From positions 1 to 64,000 of the forward strand of contig JACJYC010000021.1 in NCBI GenBank assembly GCA_020636325.1: 64,000 bases of DNA, in the 5' to 3' direction. The stretch's first letter is position 1, and every line of letters starts with the position of its first letter. Below the pieces are notes generated by a model, which saw only the letters and a program-made list of their open reading frames with translations, was not told where the DNA came from and did not search any database. Both the position numbers and the translations under genes were made by a program. Positions 17,501-26,137 of the stretch are shown here, one piece after another. The DNA is from Lewinellaceae bacterium. GTDB taxonomy: Bacteria; Bacteroidota; Bacteroidia; Chitinophagales; Saprospiraceae.

Positions 17501-19717
17501 ATGAACCTAAAAACAGGTCTGTTATTGCTCCTGTTGTCAGGGGCTGCCGTGGCAAACGGCCAATCCTTTAAAGGACAAGTACTGGACAGTCTTTCAAAAA
17601 GTCCGATTCCATACGCCGACATCTACATCGTCGAACTGCAAACCGGCACCAATACCGATGAGAACGGTGATTTCTCCCTTCCGGACGGGACACCCGACAA
17701 AGTCCACCTGCAAATCTCTTCCATCAGTTACCAAACCGGGGTTTTCCCGGTGGACCTGAATGCAGAAAAACAAAAAACCTTCCTGTTGTCGGAAAGCCAC
17801 CTGCTGTTGAGCGAAGTCGTCGTATCCACCACTTCCGGCAAACTCCAGCAGGACAATATCGTGTCGGTCGCCCAGCGGAAATTGTCCGAACTGAAATCCA
17901 ACGCGCCGACCAACCTGACGGAGGCGATCAGCAATATCCCGGGTGTGGATAATTTCTCAACCGGCTCGGGCATCGGCAAACCGGTGATCCGGGGCTTGAG
18001 CGGCAACCGCATCGTGACCTATGCCCAGAATGTCCGCATCGAAAACCAGCAATGGGGCGACGAACACGGCCTGGGCGTCGGCGAGGTCGGCATCGAGAAT
18101 GTGGAAGTGATCAAGGGACCCGCCTCCCTGTTGTACGGCGCCGACGCGCTGGGCGGGGTGCTGTTCTTCGTCGACGAACGCTACGCTCCCCAGAACACGA
18201 CGGAAGGGTTCGTATCCTCGCGCTTCCTGTCCAACAACCTCGGGTCTTCCAACGAAGCCGGGATCAAAACCAATATCAACGGGTTTAAAACCAATATTTT
18301 CGGCGCCTATACCTCCGCTGCCGACTACAGGCTGCCCGGCGGCATGCGCGCGCTGAATACCCGGTTTGACGAGAAAAGCTTCAAAGCCAATTTCGGGTAT
18401 AATTCGAAGAACTGGGTGTCCAACCTCCGGTACAGCTTCCTGGACAACGGGTTCGGCATCACAGAGGAGGCCGAACCGTCGGATGTGACCACGCGAAAAC
18501 CCGAACTGCCGTTTCAGCAAATCGCCAACCACCTGGTGTCCTTTGAAAATACGTTCTTCATGGGCGACACCAAACTGTCGGCCGTCCTGGGTTATAACCT
18601 CAATAATCGCAAGGAATTCGAGGACGACCCCGACGCGCCGGCACTGGATATGGGCCTGCAAACCCTGACTTACAACCTGAAGAGCACAACCCTGACCGCC
18701 AACGACAAGGTATCGCTCATTTTCGGCCTCCAGGGTATGCGCCAGCAAAACGAGAACAGCGGCGAGGAGATCCTGATCCCGAACGCCCATACCAACGACA
18801 TCGGCGGCTTCGGCGTGTTCAATTATTCTCCGCGGAAGAACCTGACCTTCGAAGGCGGCGTTCGCGCCGACAACCGCCGGATCACCACCGAAGAAATGGC
18901 TACGGATGAGGCCTTCTTTCCGGCGCTCGACCGCAATTTCAGCAATTTCAACTTCTCGGCCGGCGCTTCTTACCGGACCGGCGACCTGTCCCTACGGGCA
19001 AACCTGGCCTCGGGTTTCCGCGCGCCCAATTCATCGGAGCTGCTGTCCAACGGCGTCCACGAAGGCACCCTGCGGTACGAGATCGGGGACAACGACCTGA
19101 AAAGCGAAAAAGCCGTCCAGGTCGATTTCAGCCTGAGCTATGACAAAGAGCATTTCTCTTTTTACATCAATCCATTCTACAACCACATCAACGACTATAT
19201 CTACCTGTCGCCGTCCGACAGCATAATCGAGGACACACCGGTGTACTTTTACCGGCAGTCGGAGGCTGATCTGTACGGCAGCGAAGCCGGTTTCCACTGG
19301 CACCCGCACCCGCTGGACTGGCTGCACGTTGAAAGCAATTTCTCATCGGTATTCGCCCGGGATAAATCGGGCAACGCGCTCCCTTTAATACCGGCCAACA
19401 AAGTGCAGACCAGCATCCGCGGGGAGTTCAAGGTAAAAGGCAAGATCGGTGTAGACGGGGTTTTCATCGAGCATATTTACCGGTTGCCGCAAAACAGGAT
19501 CGCCGCCTATGAAACGGCTTCCGAGGCGTACAACCTCGTCAATGCAGGCTTCAGCCTAAAAGCCGGCAGCTTTGACCTGGACGCCGGCGTCAAAAACCTG
19601 TTCGATACCCAATACATCGACCACCTTTCGCGGTTCCGGGAACTGGGCATTCCCAACCCCGGCATCAACGCCTATATCGGATTGAAGTGGGGTTTCTCCG
19701 CCAAAGCCAAAGACTGA
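17501..19717 (+). CDS. TonB-dependent outer-membrane receptor
   Basis: A 738-residue receptor. A signal peptide (about 1-22) precedes a carboxypeptidase-like regulatory domain (GQVLDSLSKSPIPYADIYI), then the plug domain (SNIPGVDNFSTGSGIGKPVIRG, given in parts: SNIPGVDNFS and GKPVIRGLSG) and a 22-strand barrel. The C-terminal signature VKNLFDTQYIDHLSRF and a terminal aromatic strand (GLKWGFSA) resemble receptors of the ZnuD/metal-uptake group more than SusC. Import would use TonB energy. The upstream Cys/His-rich protein fits a metal role. The ATG at 17501 was chosen over a TTG nine bases upstream. Confidence 0.85.
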   Translation: MNLKTGLLLLLLSGAAVANGQSFKGQVLDSLSKSPIPYADIYIVELQTGTNTDENGDFSLPDGTPDKVHLQISSISYQTGVFPVDLNAEKQKTFLLSESHLLLSEVVVSTTSGKLQQDNIVSVAQRKLSELKSNAPTNLTEAISNIPGVDNFSTGSGIGKPVIRGLSGNRIVTYAQNVRIENQQWGDEHGLGVGEVGIENVEVIKGPASLLYGADALGGVLFFVDERYAPQNTTEGFVSSRFLSNNLGSSNEAGIKTNINGFKTNIFGAYTSAADYRLPGGMRALNTRFDEKSFKANFGYNSKNWVSNLRYSFLDNGFGITEEAEPSDVTTRKPELPFQQIANHLVSFENTFFMGDTKLSAVLGYNLNNRKEFEDDPDAPALDMGLQTLTYNLKSTTLTANDKVSLIFGLQGMRQQNENSGEEILIPNAHTNDIGGFGVFNYSPRKNLTFEGGVRADNRRITTEEMATDEAFFPALDRNFSNFNFSAGASYRTGDLSLRANLASGFRAPNSSELLSNGVHEGTLRYEIGDNDLKSEKAVQVDFSLSYDKEHFSFYINPFYNHINDYIYLSPSDSIIEDTPVYFYRQSEADLYGSEAGFHWHPHPLDWLHVESNFSSVFARDKSGNALPLIPANKVQTSIRGEFKVKGKIGVDGVFIEHIYRLPQNRIAAYETASEAYNLVNAGFSLKAGSFDLDAGVKNLFDTQYIDHLSRFRELGIPNPGINAYIGLKWGFSAKAKD

Positions 19718-20477
19718 CCTGGGCCAACTAGTGGCGCGAAATTTAAGTAGCACCATAGTTTCGGGAGGCTATTTTTTTGACAGGCAAGGCGCGAGAAGGG
19801 AGCATAGCGGGACTCTGTGACCGCCGAGCAACGCAGCATGTCGGAAAAAGAGGCCGCGAAACTTGTGTGGTATCTAGATTTCGCGCCACTAGGAGCCTAT
19901 CCGGTTGGTTTTGGCGTTTTGTATGGTTTTTAATTTTGAACCACTCAGGGCACTCAGGACACTAAGGAGGTCCTTTTCAACCGTTCAATTCTCAGTGATC
20001 TTAGCGCCCTGAGTGGTCCCCCCAAATCCTTAGTGATCTTAGTGCCCTAAGTGGTCCAACACCCCCAAACCCTTAGTGATCTTAGTGCCCTGAGTGGTCC
20101 CTCAACCCCAACCCCTCAGTGATCTTAGTGCCCTAAGTGGTCCCACACCCCCCAAACCCCTTAGTGATCTTAGTGCCCTAAGTGGTCCACCCCCCCCAAA
20201 CCCTTAGTGATCTTAGTGCCCTGAGTGGTCCCTCAACCCCAAACCTCTCAGTGATCTTAGTGCCCTAAGTGGTCCACCCCCCAAACCCCTAGTGATCTTA
20301 GTGCCCTGAGTGGTCCAACACCCCCAAGCCTATCCGGTTGGTTTTGGCGTTTTGTATGGTTTTTAATTTTGAACCACTCAGGGCACTCAGGACACTAAGG
20401 AGGTCCTTTTCAACCGTTCAATTCTCAGTGATCTTAGTGCCCTAAGTGGTCCAACCCCCCTCAAACCCTTAGTGATC
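19718..20477. other. 760-bp gene-free region with MITE-like element and repeat array
   Basis: There is no gene. The stretch consists of a MITE-like element (19730-19890) followed immediately by an array of about 43-bp CTTAGTG units that continues into the end of the next gene. Both are described separately. Confidence 0.85.
19730..19890. mobile_element. MITE-like element with 34-bp terminal inverted repeats
   Basis: The left end (19730-19763) and right end (19857-19890) are imperfect inverted repeats. Their outer 15 bases, CTAGTGGCGCGAAAT when the flanking bases are included, match exactly. The element is bordered by TA on both sides, as expected for IS630/Tc1-type target duplication. It is 161 bp long and has no coding capacity. 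The internal sequence includes GGCAAGGCGCGAGAAGGGAG and a GCAACGCAGCATG segment. The mobilising transposase is not in this window. Confidence 0.6.
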
Positions 20478-20495
20478 TTAGTGCCCTAAGTGGTC
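19895..20495. repeat. Array of about ten 43-bp CTTAGTG units with a 433-bp higher-order period
   Basis: Ten units of TTAGTGATCTTAGTGCCCTR followed by AGTGGTCC are separated by C-rich spacers of 12-17 bases. A leader of about 110 bp, starting GCCTATCCGGTTGG, contains one unit in inverted orientation. It occurs twice, at 19895 and 20328, which shows a 433-bp duplication. Each leader can pair with the units after it. The last unit overlaps the stop codon of the gene at 20478. Spacers are low-complexity, so this is not a CRISPR. Confidence 0.9.
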
Positions 20496-21287
20496 CACCA
20501 AAAACCCCCGCAACCCCACCAAATCATCCGCATTGATCAGGTCCACCCCGGCCTTCAGCAACGTCCCCCAAACCAGCCGCGTATCCGGGCTCGCCCAAAG
20601 CCGCACCTTCTTGCCTTCCGCGTGCGCCGCATTCACCAGCCCTGTGAGTTTTTCCCATTCCTCGGCAGGGATTTCGCTGTTGCCGGTCCAGGATAATACT
20701 TTGTGAAAATTGTCGCTGACCACTGGCATCAACCCGGCAGCGAAACCTTGCCCCAGATTGCCGGGCCGGCCGTCGATTCCGGCGTACCGTGGGGAAGCGC
20801 CTGCAACTGAATTAAACGGCCGGTTGCCGGAAAGGAATACCGTTACGGCTCCCCGTTTAAAAACCCCCTCTTTTTCGACAGAGAGGATATCCCCGTATTT
20901 TGCCAGCAGCGGATCCAGTGCGGCCCAGGTGGCTTCTCCTTCCGTTTTGAAATCGATCATCAAATAGAAAGGCCCTTCAAACCCCGGGTATACCGCACCG
21001 CCGCCGGCTTTCACCCTCTCCGCCAGGGGCTTCAGGTAAAGCGTTTCCAGGCTCCGCGACTTTCGCTTGAACAACGGGCGGTGATGCGCCACGATCAGGT
21101 CGCCGCCCATCAGGAAGACATCGGCTTCCACGCTGGTAAACCCCTGACCGAGGGCGTCGTGCAGCGGGTGTTTATGCTTGTAATCGTTGTGGGCGTGGGC
21201 ATTGGGCAGCGGTGTGACGGATTGCGACCGCGCCGCGCCTGCAAGGAAGAGCAAAAACAAGGAAATCATCCGGTAATTGAAATGCAT
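20478..21287 (-). CDS. PI-PLC/glycerophosphodiester phosphodiesterase-like protein
   Basis: A 269-residue exported protein with a signal peptide (about 1-22). The mature start NAHAHNDYKHKHPLHDAL, with GFTSVEADVFL and LIVAHH, is typical of the PI-PLC-like/GDPD TIM barrel group. These use a pair of His and acidic residues to cut phosphodiesters, with Ca or Mg. The substrate is unknown. The last residues (VDHLGH) and the TAA stop are encoded by a CTTAGTG repeat unit. The native C-terminus may have been replaced. Met1 or Met7 could be the start. Confidence 0.75.
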   Translation of the reverse strand: MHFNYRMISLFLLFLAGAARSQSVTPLPNAHAHNDYKHKHPLHDALGQGFTSVEADVFLMGGDLIVAHHRPLFKRKSRSLETLYLKPLAERVKAGGGAVYPGFEGPFYLMIDFKTEGEATWAALDPLLAKYGDILSVEKEGVFKRGAVTVFLSGNRPFNSVAGASPRYAGIDGRPGNLGQGFAAGLMPVVSDNFHKVLSWTGNSEIPAEEWEKLTGLVNAAHAEGKKVRLWASPDTRLVWGTLLKAGVDLINADDLVGLRGFLVDHLGH

Positions 21288-21440
21288 GTCCAGGTTGGTT
21301 TAAATCATTTGAACACGCAATTTAGGTCGAAGCCCGGAGTCTTCCAAACACCTCTCATGCGACCATTGAAAGTGAAATTACAGGTAATGATCATATGAGT
21401 CAGGTAAAAAAATTAACTTTAAGGCCATATATCCGCACGT

Positions 21441-21800
21441 ATGAAAACAAAAAAAGAACTGAAAGAAGATTACCTGAATAAAACCTTCCCCATGGGCGTA
21501 TTCCAGATCCGCAACAAAACCAACGGCAAGGTTTTTATCGAAGGCAGCATCAACCTCGACGCCATCTGGAACCGGCACCGCACGCAGCTGAAATGGGGCG
21601 GACACCCGAATGCAGGGCTCCAAAAGGACTGGAATGCCATGGGAGAAGACCATTTTGTGTTCGAGATCCTGGAAACCATAGAACCGGGGGATGATGCCGG
21701 AATCGACTATGCCCGCGAGATCAAAACCCTGGAAACCATGATGATCGAAGAACGCCAACCCTTCGATGAAAAGGGATATCACAAGAGAAAACCGAAATAA
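21441..21800 (+). CDS. GIY-YIG nuclease-like protein
   Basis: A 119-residue protein resembling the GIY-YIG group found in Bacteroidota. The first motif is MGVFQIRNKTNGKVFIEGS, where GIY is replaced by GVF. It is followed by NRHRTQLKWGGHPNAGLQ and a HFVFEILE segment. The usual catalytic Tyr pair is altered, so nuclease activity is doubtful. No target is known. The TAA stop is directly followed by the ATG of the next gene, which implies translational coupling. Confidence 0.65.
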   Translation: MKTKKELKEDYLNKTFPMGVFQIRNKTNGKVFIEGSINLDAIWNRHRTQLKWGGHPNAGLQKDWNAMGEDHFVFEILETIEPGDDAGIDYAREIKTLETMMIEERQPFDEKGYHKRKPK

Positions 21801-22916
21801 ATGAGAACTTACTTCCTGCTCAGCATCGGTATTTTTGTGGCGGGATCATTAGCGGCTCAATCCAGGGAGAAGGCCGTCAACCTCATCAAGCCCCAGGAAT
21901 ATTTCATCAACAGCTACCTCAACCTGACCGGGCAGTCCAGCCTGATCCTGGAGGTCAACCTGCCGCCCAATACCGTGCGCTGGTTCTATACGGTAGCCGC
22001 CTCCCGCAGCAAGGAATCCATCCGGCACGCCAAGGCCCAGTTCAGCCTGTTTGCCCAGCTCACGCGGATCATCGACAAGACCGGTACGGCCGCCAAAGCC
22101 ATTGACCTGCTCACCACCCCGCCGGGCAACGATTACTGCAACGTTTACCTGTTGAACTCGAAACAGGATGCCGACGCTTTCAACAAGGAATTTTCCATCA
22201 AAAGCTACGGATTCCACGCCGGTTGCTCCCGGGAGAATTATGTATCCGGCACCGTCGAAGTCGCCGAACCCGCCTTTTTATCCGGCAAACAATACCTCGG
22301 ATTCTATAACCCCTCCCCCATTTACGGCATTTCCATGGTGGTGGAAGTAGCGGCCGTCGTTGAGGAAGAAAACCGGAGCAACGGGTGGACTGCCGCCGAA
22401 AAAGAGCAGCTCTACCAATCCAACCGCGCCGGATTCATCGAAAAAAGGATGTTGGGTCAGCTCACCGAACAGCAGGCGCGCGCGCTTTACGATTGCGTCA
22501 TTGAAAAGATCACCGCCGCATTTACCCCCCAACACCTGGCAACGATGGCCGGCTACGAACTGGAAAAAGCCGTCAACGGTTTTACCAATGAATGCAACCT
22601 CGCCCTCGGCCTGATCTCCTCGCCGGAACCGGAAACCGCAGACCATACAGCCATCCCCGTTATTACGGACGAAGACCTGACCGGCTTCTGGGAAAGCGAC
22701 GGCTCCCAGTTCCAGTTCTATCCCGACGGCACTCTGCGCTCCACAACCGCAAAAGACAAGGAAAGGACCGGCACCTGGAAACTGGCCAATAACCGGGTCC
22801 GGATCAAATTCACCGATTACCAATTTACCCTCAACCTCGTGGAATTGAAAAACCGCCGCCTCATCTGCGAAGATGAACAGGGGAAAAGGGTGGTTTATAG
22901 GAAGGGGAGGAATTGA
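21801..22916 (+). CDS. Secreted protein with C-terminal lipocalin-like segment
   Basis: A 371-residue exported protein with a clear signal peptide (about 1-19, ending SLAAQ). I do not recognise residues 20-280; they contain a helix-rich middle part with EKQLYQSNRAGFI-like sequence. Residues 290-365 (LTGFWESDGSQFQFYPDGT and TGTWKLANNRVRIKF) resemble the short lipocalin-like beta domains of Bacteroidota. The ATG follows immediately after the previous stop. The final codons AGG-AAT-TGA (Arg-Asn-stop) lie inside a GGAATTGAGG repeat, so the C-terminus ends in repeat DNA. Confidence 0.6.
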   Translation: MRTYFLLSIGIFVAGSLAAQSREKAVNLIKPQEYFINSYLNLTGQSSLILEVNLPPNTVRWFYTVAASRSKESIRHAKAQFSLFAQLTRIIDKTGTAAKAIDLLTTPPGNDYCNVYLLNSKQDADAFNKEFSIKSYGFHAGCSRENYVSGTVEVAEPAFLSGKQYLGFYNPSPIYGISMVVEVAAVVEEENRSNGWTAAEKEQLYQSNRAGFIEKRMLGQLTEQQARALYDCVIEKITAAFTPQHLATMAGYELEKAVNGFTNECNLALGLISSPEPETADHTAIPVITDEDLTGFWESDGSQFQFYPDGTLRSTTAKDKERTGTWKLANNRVRIKFTDYQFTLNLVELKNRRLICEDEQGKRVVYRKGRN

Positions 22917-23098
22917 GGAATTGAGGAATTACCGCCTTCGCTCTTGATGAGCTACAGCGGTCGGGGGAGGAATTGAGGAACTGAGGAATTACCGCCTTCG
23001 CTCTTGATGAGCTACGGCGGTCGGGGGAGGAATTGAGGATTCGTTGATGTGTTGATTTGAAAACCGCAACCTTCAGATCAACGCATCAATACATCAGC
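22905..23098. repeat. Two tandem 60-bp GAGGAATTGA/hairpin units and an ATCAACGCATCA tail
   Basis: Positions 22921-22980 and 22981-23040 are 60-bp copies differing at only three positions. Each has a GAGGAATT border and a hairpin ACCGCCTTCGCTC, TTGAT, GAGCTACRGCGGT. The second part (23041-23098) has TTGATGTGTTGATTTGA followed by an inverted TCAGATCAACGCATCAATAC. Such a TTGATTTG/ATCAACGCATC pair also occurs at 26846-26948. Confidence 0.9.
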
Positions 23099-23177
23099 CG
23101 GCAGCAGCAATGCCTTAAGCTATTCGGCAAACCCAAAAAATCGCTACCTTACGGCCTGAAAAACCAGCTTATCCGAC

Positions 23178-23618
23178 ATGAAGAAGTTATTTCTGCTTCC
23201 GACCGCCTTGTTCATCCTGTTTGCCGTTTCCAATGCCTCGGCACAGGTCAGGATCACCGGCTACAACCACGTGGCGTTGGCCGTGGCGGACATCGGGGCC
23301 AGCACCCATTTCTATCGCGACATCATCGGCCTGAAGCCACTCGAAGTGCCCGATAACCTGAAGGCCATCCGGTCCTGGTTTATCATCGCTGACGGTCAGG
23401 AACTCCATTTGCTCGCCGGCCGGAAGGACCCGGTTGCCAACAACGACCGCAACGGCGCCCATTTTTCCTGGACGATACCCGATGCCGATCCGGTGGAAGC
23501 TTATCTGAAAAAGGCCGGCGTGGACTACCACCGCCAACAGCGGTTTGACGGCGCCTCCCAGATCTACATCACTGATCCGGACGGCTATGTGATTGAGTTG
23601 AACGAACCGAAACGTTGA
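23178..23618 (+). CDS. Exported VOC (glyoxalase-like) protein
   Basis: A 146-residue protein with an N-terminal signal peptide (about 1-22, ending ASAQ) and a single VOC half-barrel pair. The motifs are GYNHVALAVADIGAS, FYRDIIGLKPLEV, ELHLLAG and YITDPDGYVIELNE. Metal ligands would be His31, His76 and Glu143, as in glyoxalase-type enzymes. Export to the periplasm is unusual for this superfamily but seen in Bacteroidota. The substrate is unknown. It converges with the kinase gene 5 bp away. Confidence 0.85.
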   Translation: MKKLFLLPTALFILFAVSNASAQVRITGYNHVALAVADIGASTHFYRDIIGLKPLEVPDNLKAIRSWFIIADGQELHLLAGRKDPVANNDRNGAHFSWTIPDADPVEAYLKKAGVDYHRQQRFDGASQIYITDPDGYVIELNEPKR

Positions 23619-23623
23619 GTCTG

Positions 23624-25099
23624 TCAGCCGGCTTTGTAGGCAGGTAGCCTGAACCAGAACGTCGCCCCCTGGTTGGGAGCGCTCCGCAGTTGTATGGCAG
23701 ATTGATGGATCTCCAGGATCTTTTTGACGATAGCCAATCCCAACCCGGCGCCGGCGGGCTTGTTTTTGCCGGCTTCCCCGCGGCGGTAGCGTTCAAAGAT
23801 GAATGCCTGTTCGCTTTCCGGTATGCCGGGGCCCGTATCCGAGATCAGGACTTCTACGCCTTTTTCGTCTTCTTTGAGGCATAGGGTAACTTCTCCGCCT
23901 TCGGGCGTAAACTTCAGGGCATTGTCCAGCAGGTTCTGGATGACCCGCTCCACCAGGGCCACATCGGCGAAAACCAGCGGCAATCCGGCGGGCGCCTCCA
24001 GTACCAGGGATATGTCCTGCTTATCGGCCAGCACCCGGTATTTGACCAGGATATCCTGCGCCAGTTCGGCCAGGAAGAACGGCTCTTTCTGCACCTGCAC
24101 CTGTTTGGCTTCGAGCTTGGCGTATTCAAACAATTGGGCCACCAGCCGGGAGAGTTTTTCGGAACTGTCGAGCATGATGCGCAGGTACCGCCTCCGGTCT
24201 TCCGCCGACAGGTCCTTTTCCTTGATCATCATGGTTTCGATATACCCCTGCATGATTGCCAGCGGGGTGCGCAGGTCATGGGATACATTGGCGATCAATT
24301 CCCGGCGCAGGTTTTCAACCGACTGCAATTCCCGGATATTGGCCATGATGGTATCGGCCATGCTGTTGAAGGTATCGGCCAGGGGCGTCAGGTCGCCCTG
24401 GTCCTTCAGCTCGATCCGGGCCTGATGATCCCCTTCCTTGAAGCGCCGGACCGTTTCCGTGATCTGGCCCAGCCCGCGGGTCAGCAACCAGATCACTACC
24501 ATGCCGATGATGAGGGCGATGGCCAGGATGACCAGGAACGACCGGGTGCCCAGCCGCAGGATATAGCTGCCGAAAAGCGGGGTGGTGACCGCCGCCTGTT
24601 CTTCGCTCGCCAGGATTATGTAGAGGTATCCTTCCAATCGGCCTTTGTGGTAGATCGGCGCGGCGGAGAACACTTTTTTATCTTCCGGATTTCGGGGGTC
24701 GTCGCCCTTGATGGTGCGGCCGTAACGATTTTGAATGAATTGATGTACCGGAGCGAGGTCTACGCGGTCCAGTTTGATCTTTTTATTGGGCGCGAGGTAG
24801 GTAATTATGCCGCCCAGGGTATCCAGCAGGTAAACTTCCACGCTGGGGTTGATCACCATGGTGGAATGCATGATATCCTGTACGGCCTGGGTGTCCACTT
24901 TCCCCTGTACCAGCGGCGTCATTACGGCAACGGTGCTGTCGGCGATATGGCCGTAAAGCCGTTGGTTGGCTTCTTCGAGGTATTGCCGCCCCACATAGGC
25001 GGTGATCACAATGTACAATCCGCCCAGGACGAGCAATAAGGTGAACAGGGTCGCGGAAATTTTCCAGTACAACCGGTTGGAAAAACCCTTTTTTTTCAT
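23624..25099 (-). CDS. Membrane sensor histidine kinase (HAMP, HisKA, HATPase)
   Basis: A 491-residue sensor kinase. Two membrane segments (about 14-36 and 186-208) enclose a periplasmic sensor of about 150 residues. A HAMP domain (about 208-262) leads to the phospho-acceptor His274 in NVSHDLRTPL. The ATPase domain has NLLDNALKFT, ISDTGPGIPE, FERYRRGE and GAGLGLAIVKKI. It would phosphorylate the OmpR-type regulator whose gene overlaps its start by 4 bp. The sensed signal is unknown. Confidence 0.93.
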   Translation of the reverse strand: MKKKGFSNRLYWKISATLFTLLLVLGGLYIVITAYVGRQYLEEANQRLYGHIADSTVAVMTPLVQGKVDTQAVQDIMHSTMVINPSVEVYLLDTLGGIITYLAPNKKIKLDRVDLAPVHQFIQNRYGRTIKGDDPRNPEDKKVFSAAPIYHKGRLEGYLYIILASEEQAAVTTPLFGSYILRLGTRSFLVILAIALIIGMVVIWLLTRGLGQITETVRRFKEGDHQARIELKDQGDLTPLADTFNSMADTIMANIRELQSVENLRRELIANVSHDLRTPLAIMQGYIETMMIKEKDLSAEDRRRYLRIMLDSSEKLSRLVAQLFEYAKLEAKQVQVQKEPFFLAELAQDILVKYRVLADKQDISLVLEAPAGLPLVFADVALVERVIQNLLDNALKFTPEGGEVTLCLKEDEKGVEVLISDTGPGIPESEQAFIFERYRRGEAGKNKPAGAGLGLAIVKKILEIHQSAIQLRSAPNQGATFWFRLPAYKAG

Positions 25100-25803
25100 A
25101 AGTCTTCATTAAAGCGATAGCCCACCCCCCAGGTCGTGAGGATGTACTTCGGCTCGTTCAGATCAGGTTCGATTTTACTTCTCAACCGGTTGATATGGGA
25201 ATTGACCGTATGCTCGTATCCGTCGAAATCATACCCCCAGACCAGGTTCAGGATGCGGGTGCGGTCGTAGCTTTTCCCTGGGTTGGAGGCCAGGAGGCTG
25301 AGCAGGTCGAACTCTTTCGGGGAGAGGTCGATGCGCTTGTCGGCGATGGTCACCTTGCGCTTGTCCAGGTCCACCGCCAGGTCGCCGAAACGGAGCATGC
25401 TTTTGTCGGCGGGCTCGTCCGCAGCTGCGCGGCTCATGCCGATGCGGCGGAAAATGGCCTTTACCCGCGCGATGAACTCCCGCACGCTGAACGGCTTGGT
25501 CAGGTAATCGTCGGCTCCCATTTCCAGCCCGAGCACCCGGTCGATCTCCTCCGACTTGGCGGTCAGCATCAGGATGGGCGTATTCACTTCCTTGGCCCGC
25601 AGGTGGCGGCAAACCTCGAGGCCGTCCATGGCGGGCAGCATCAGGTCGAGCACGATCAGGTCATAACCGGCCGTGAGCGCCTTGTTCAGCCCCAAACGGC
25701 CGTTGGCAGCCCGGTCGACCCTGAAATCGAGATCCTGCAAATGGATCTGCAATAAATCCACAATATTGGGATCGTCTTCGATCACCAACGCATTTTTAAT
25801 CAT
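25096..25803 (-). CDS. OmpR/PhoB-type response regulator
   Basis: A 235-residue response regulator. The receiver domain has ED-D at residues 9-11, phosphorylated Asp53 in VLDLMLP, and Lys103 in LTKPF. The C-terminal winged helix (about 135-232) contains LSPKEFDLLSLL and a VNSHINRLRSKIE recognition segment, ending GVGYRF. The stop overlaps the start of the kinase gene by 4 bp (ATGA), so the two are translated together, with the regulator first. Confidence 0.95.
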   Translation of the reverse strand: MIKNALVIEDDPNIVDLLQIHLQDLDFRVDRAANGRLGLNKALTAGYDLIVLDLMLPAMDGLEVCRHLRAKEVNTPILMLTAKSEEIDRVLGLEMGADDYLTKPFSVREFIARVKAIFRRIGMSRAAADEPADKSMLRFGDLAVDLDKRKVTIADKRIDLSPKEFDLLSLLASNPGKSYDRTRILNLVWGYDFDGYEHTVNSHINRLRSKIEPDLNEPKYILTTWGVGYRFNEDL

Positions 25804-26137
25804 AATGACAAAGTTATGGTATGGATAGCCCTCCAGTTATCACGAAAAGATCACAATTCCATCAAAATTCCTTTCCGCAACAGGGCAAAGGTAGGCCGCC
25901 CTTCCGCCGGATGTTGTCGACATGCGGACAGATAAGGCCAGTATCAGGCCGTCAATGATTATAGTCTAAATAATTGATTTACAAAAAATTAAATAACAAC
26001 AATGTCCTGACCTAGACCAAAAAAACAAGCTAAAGGGATCTTTCCGGGAGGCGCCGAATGAGAATTTAGGCGCAATTTTGCAATACCGAACAAAGCCGCA
26101 TCTACTCGTTATAGCATAAATGCAAAAAGCTTCCACC
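25804..26137. other. Divergent intergenic region with promoter boxes
   Basis: No gene is seen. A TAACTTTG box on the minus strand (25809-25816) lies 6 bp before the regulator gene. The middle part (about 25955-26005) is AT-rich and contains TTGATTTACAAAAAATTAAA. The right part precedes the DM13 lipoprotein gene; no box is clear there. Confidence 0.5.
25809..25816 (-). promoter_or_regulatory. TAnnTTTG promoter box of the two-component operon
   Basis: The minus-strand TAACTTTG matches the Bacteroidota minus-7 consensus and lies 5-6 bp before the regulator ATG, implying a very short leader. An upstream TTTG box at the right distance is not obvious. Confidence 0.35.

Noticed and set aside
19895..20495. 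Array with regular spacing that could be taken for a CRISPR
   Set aside because: Units vary, spacers are short C-rich low-complexity sequence that repeat each other, a leader block is duplicated, and no cas gene is present.
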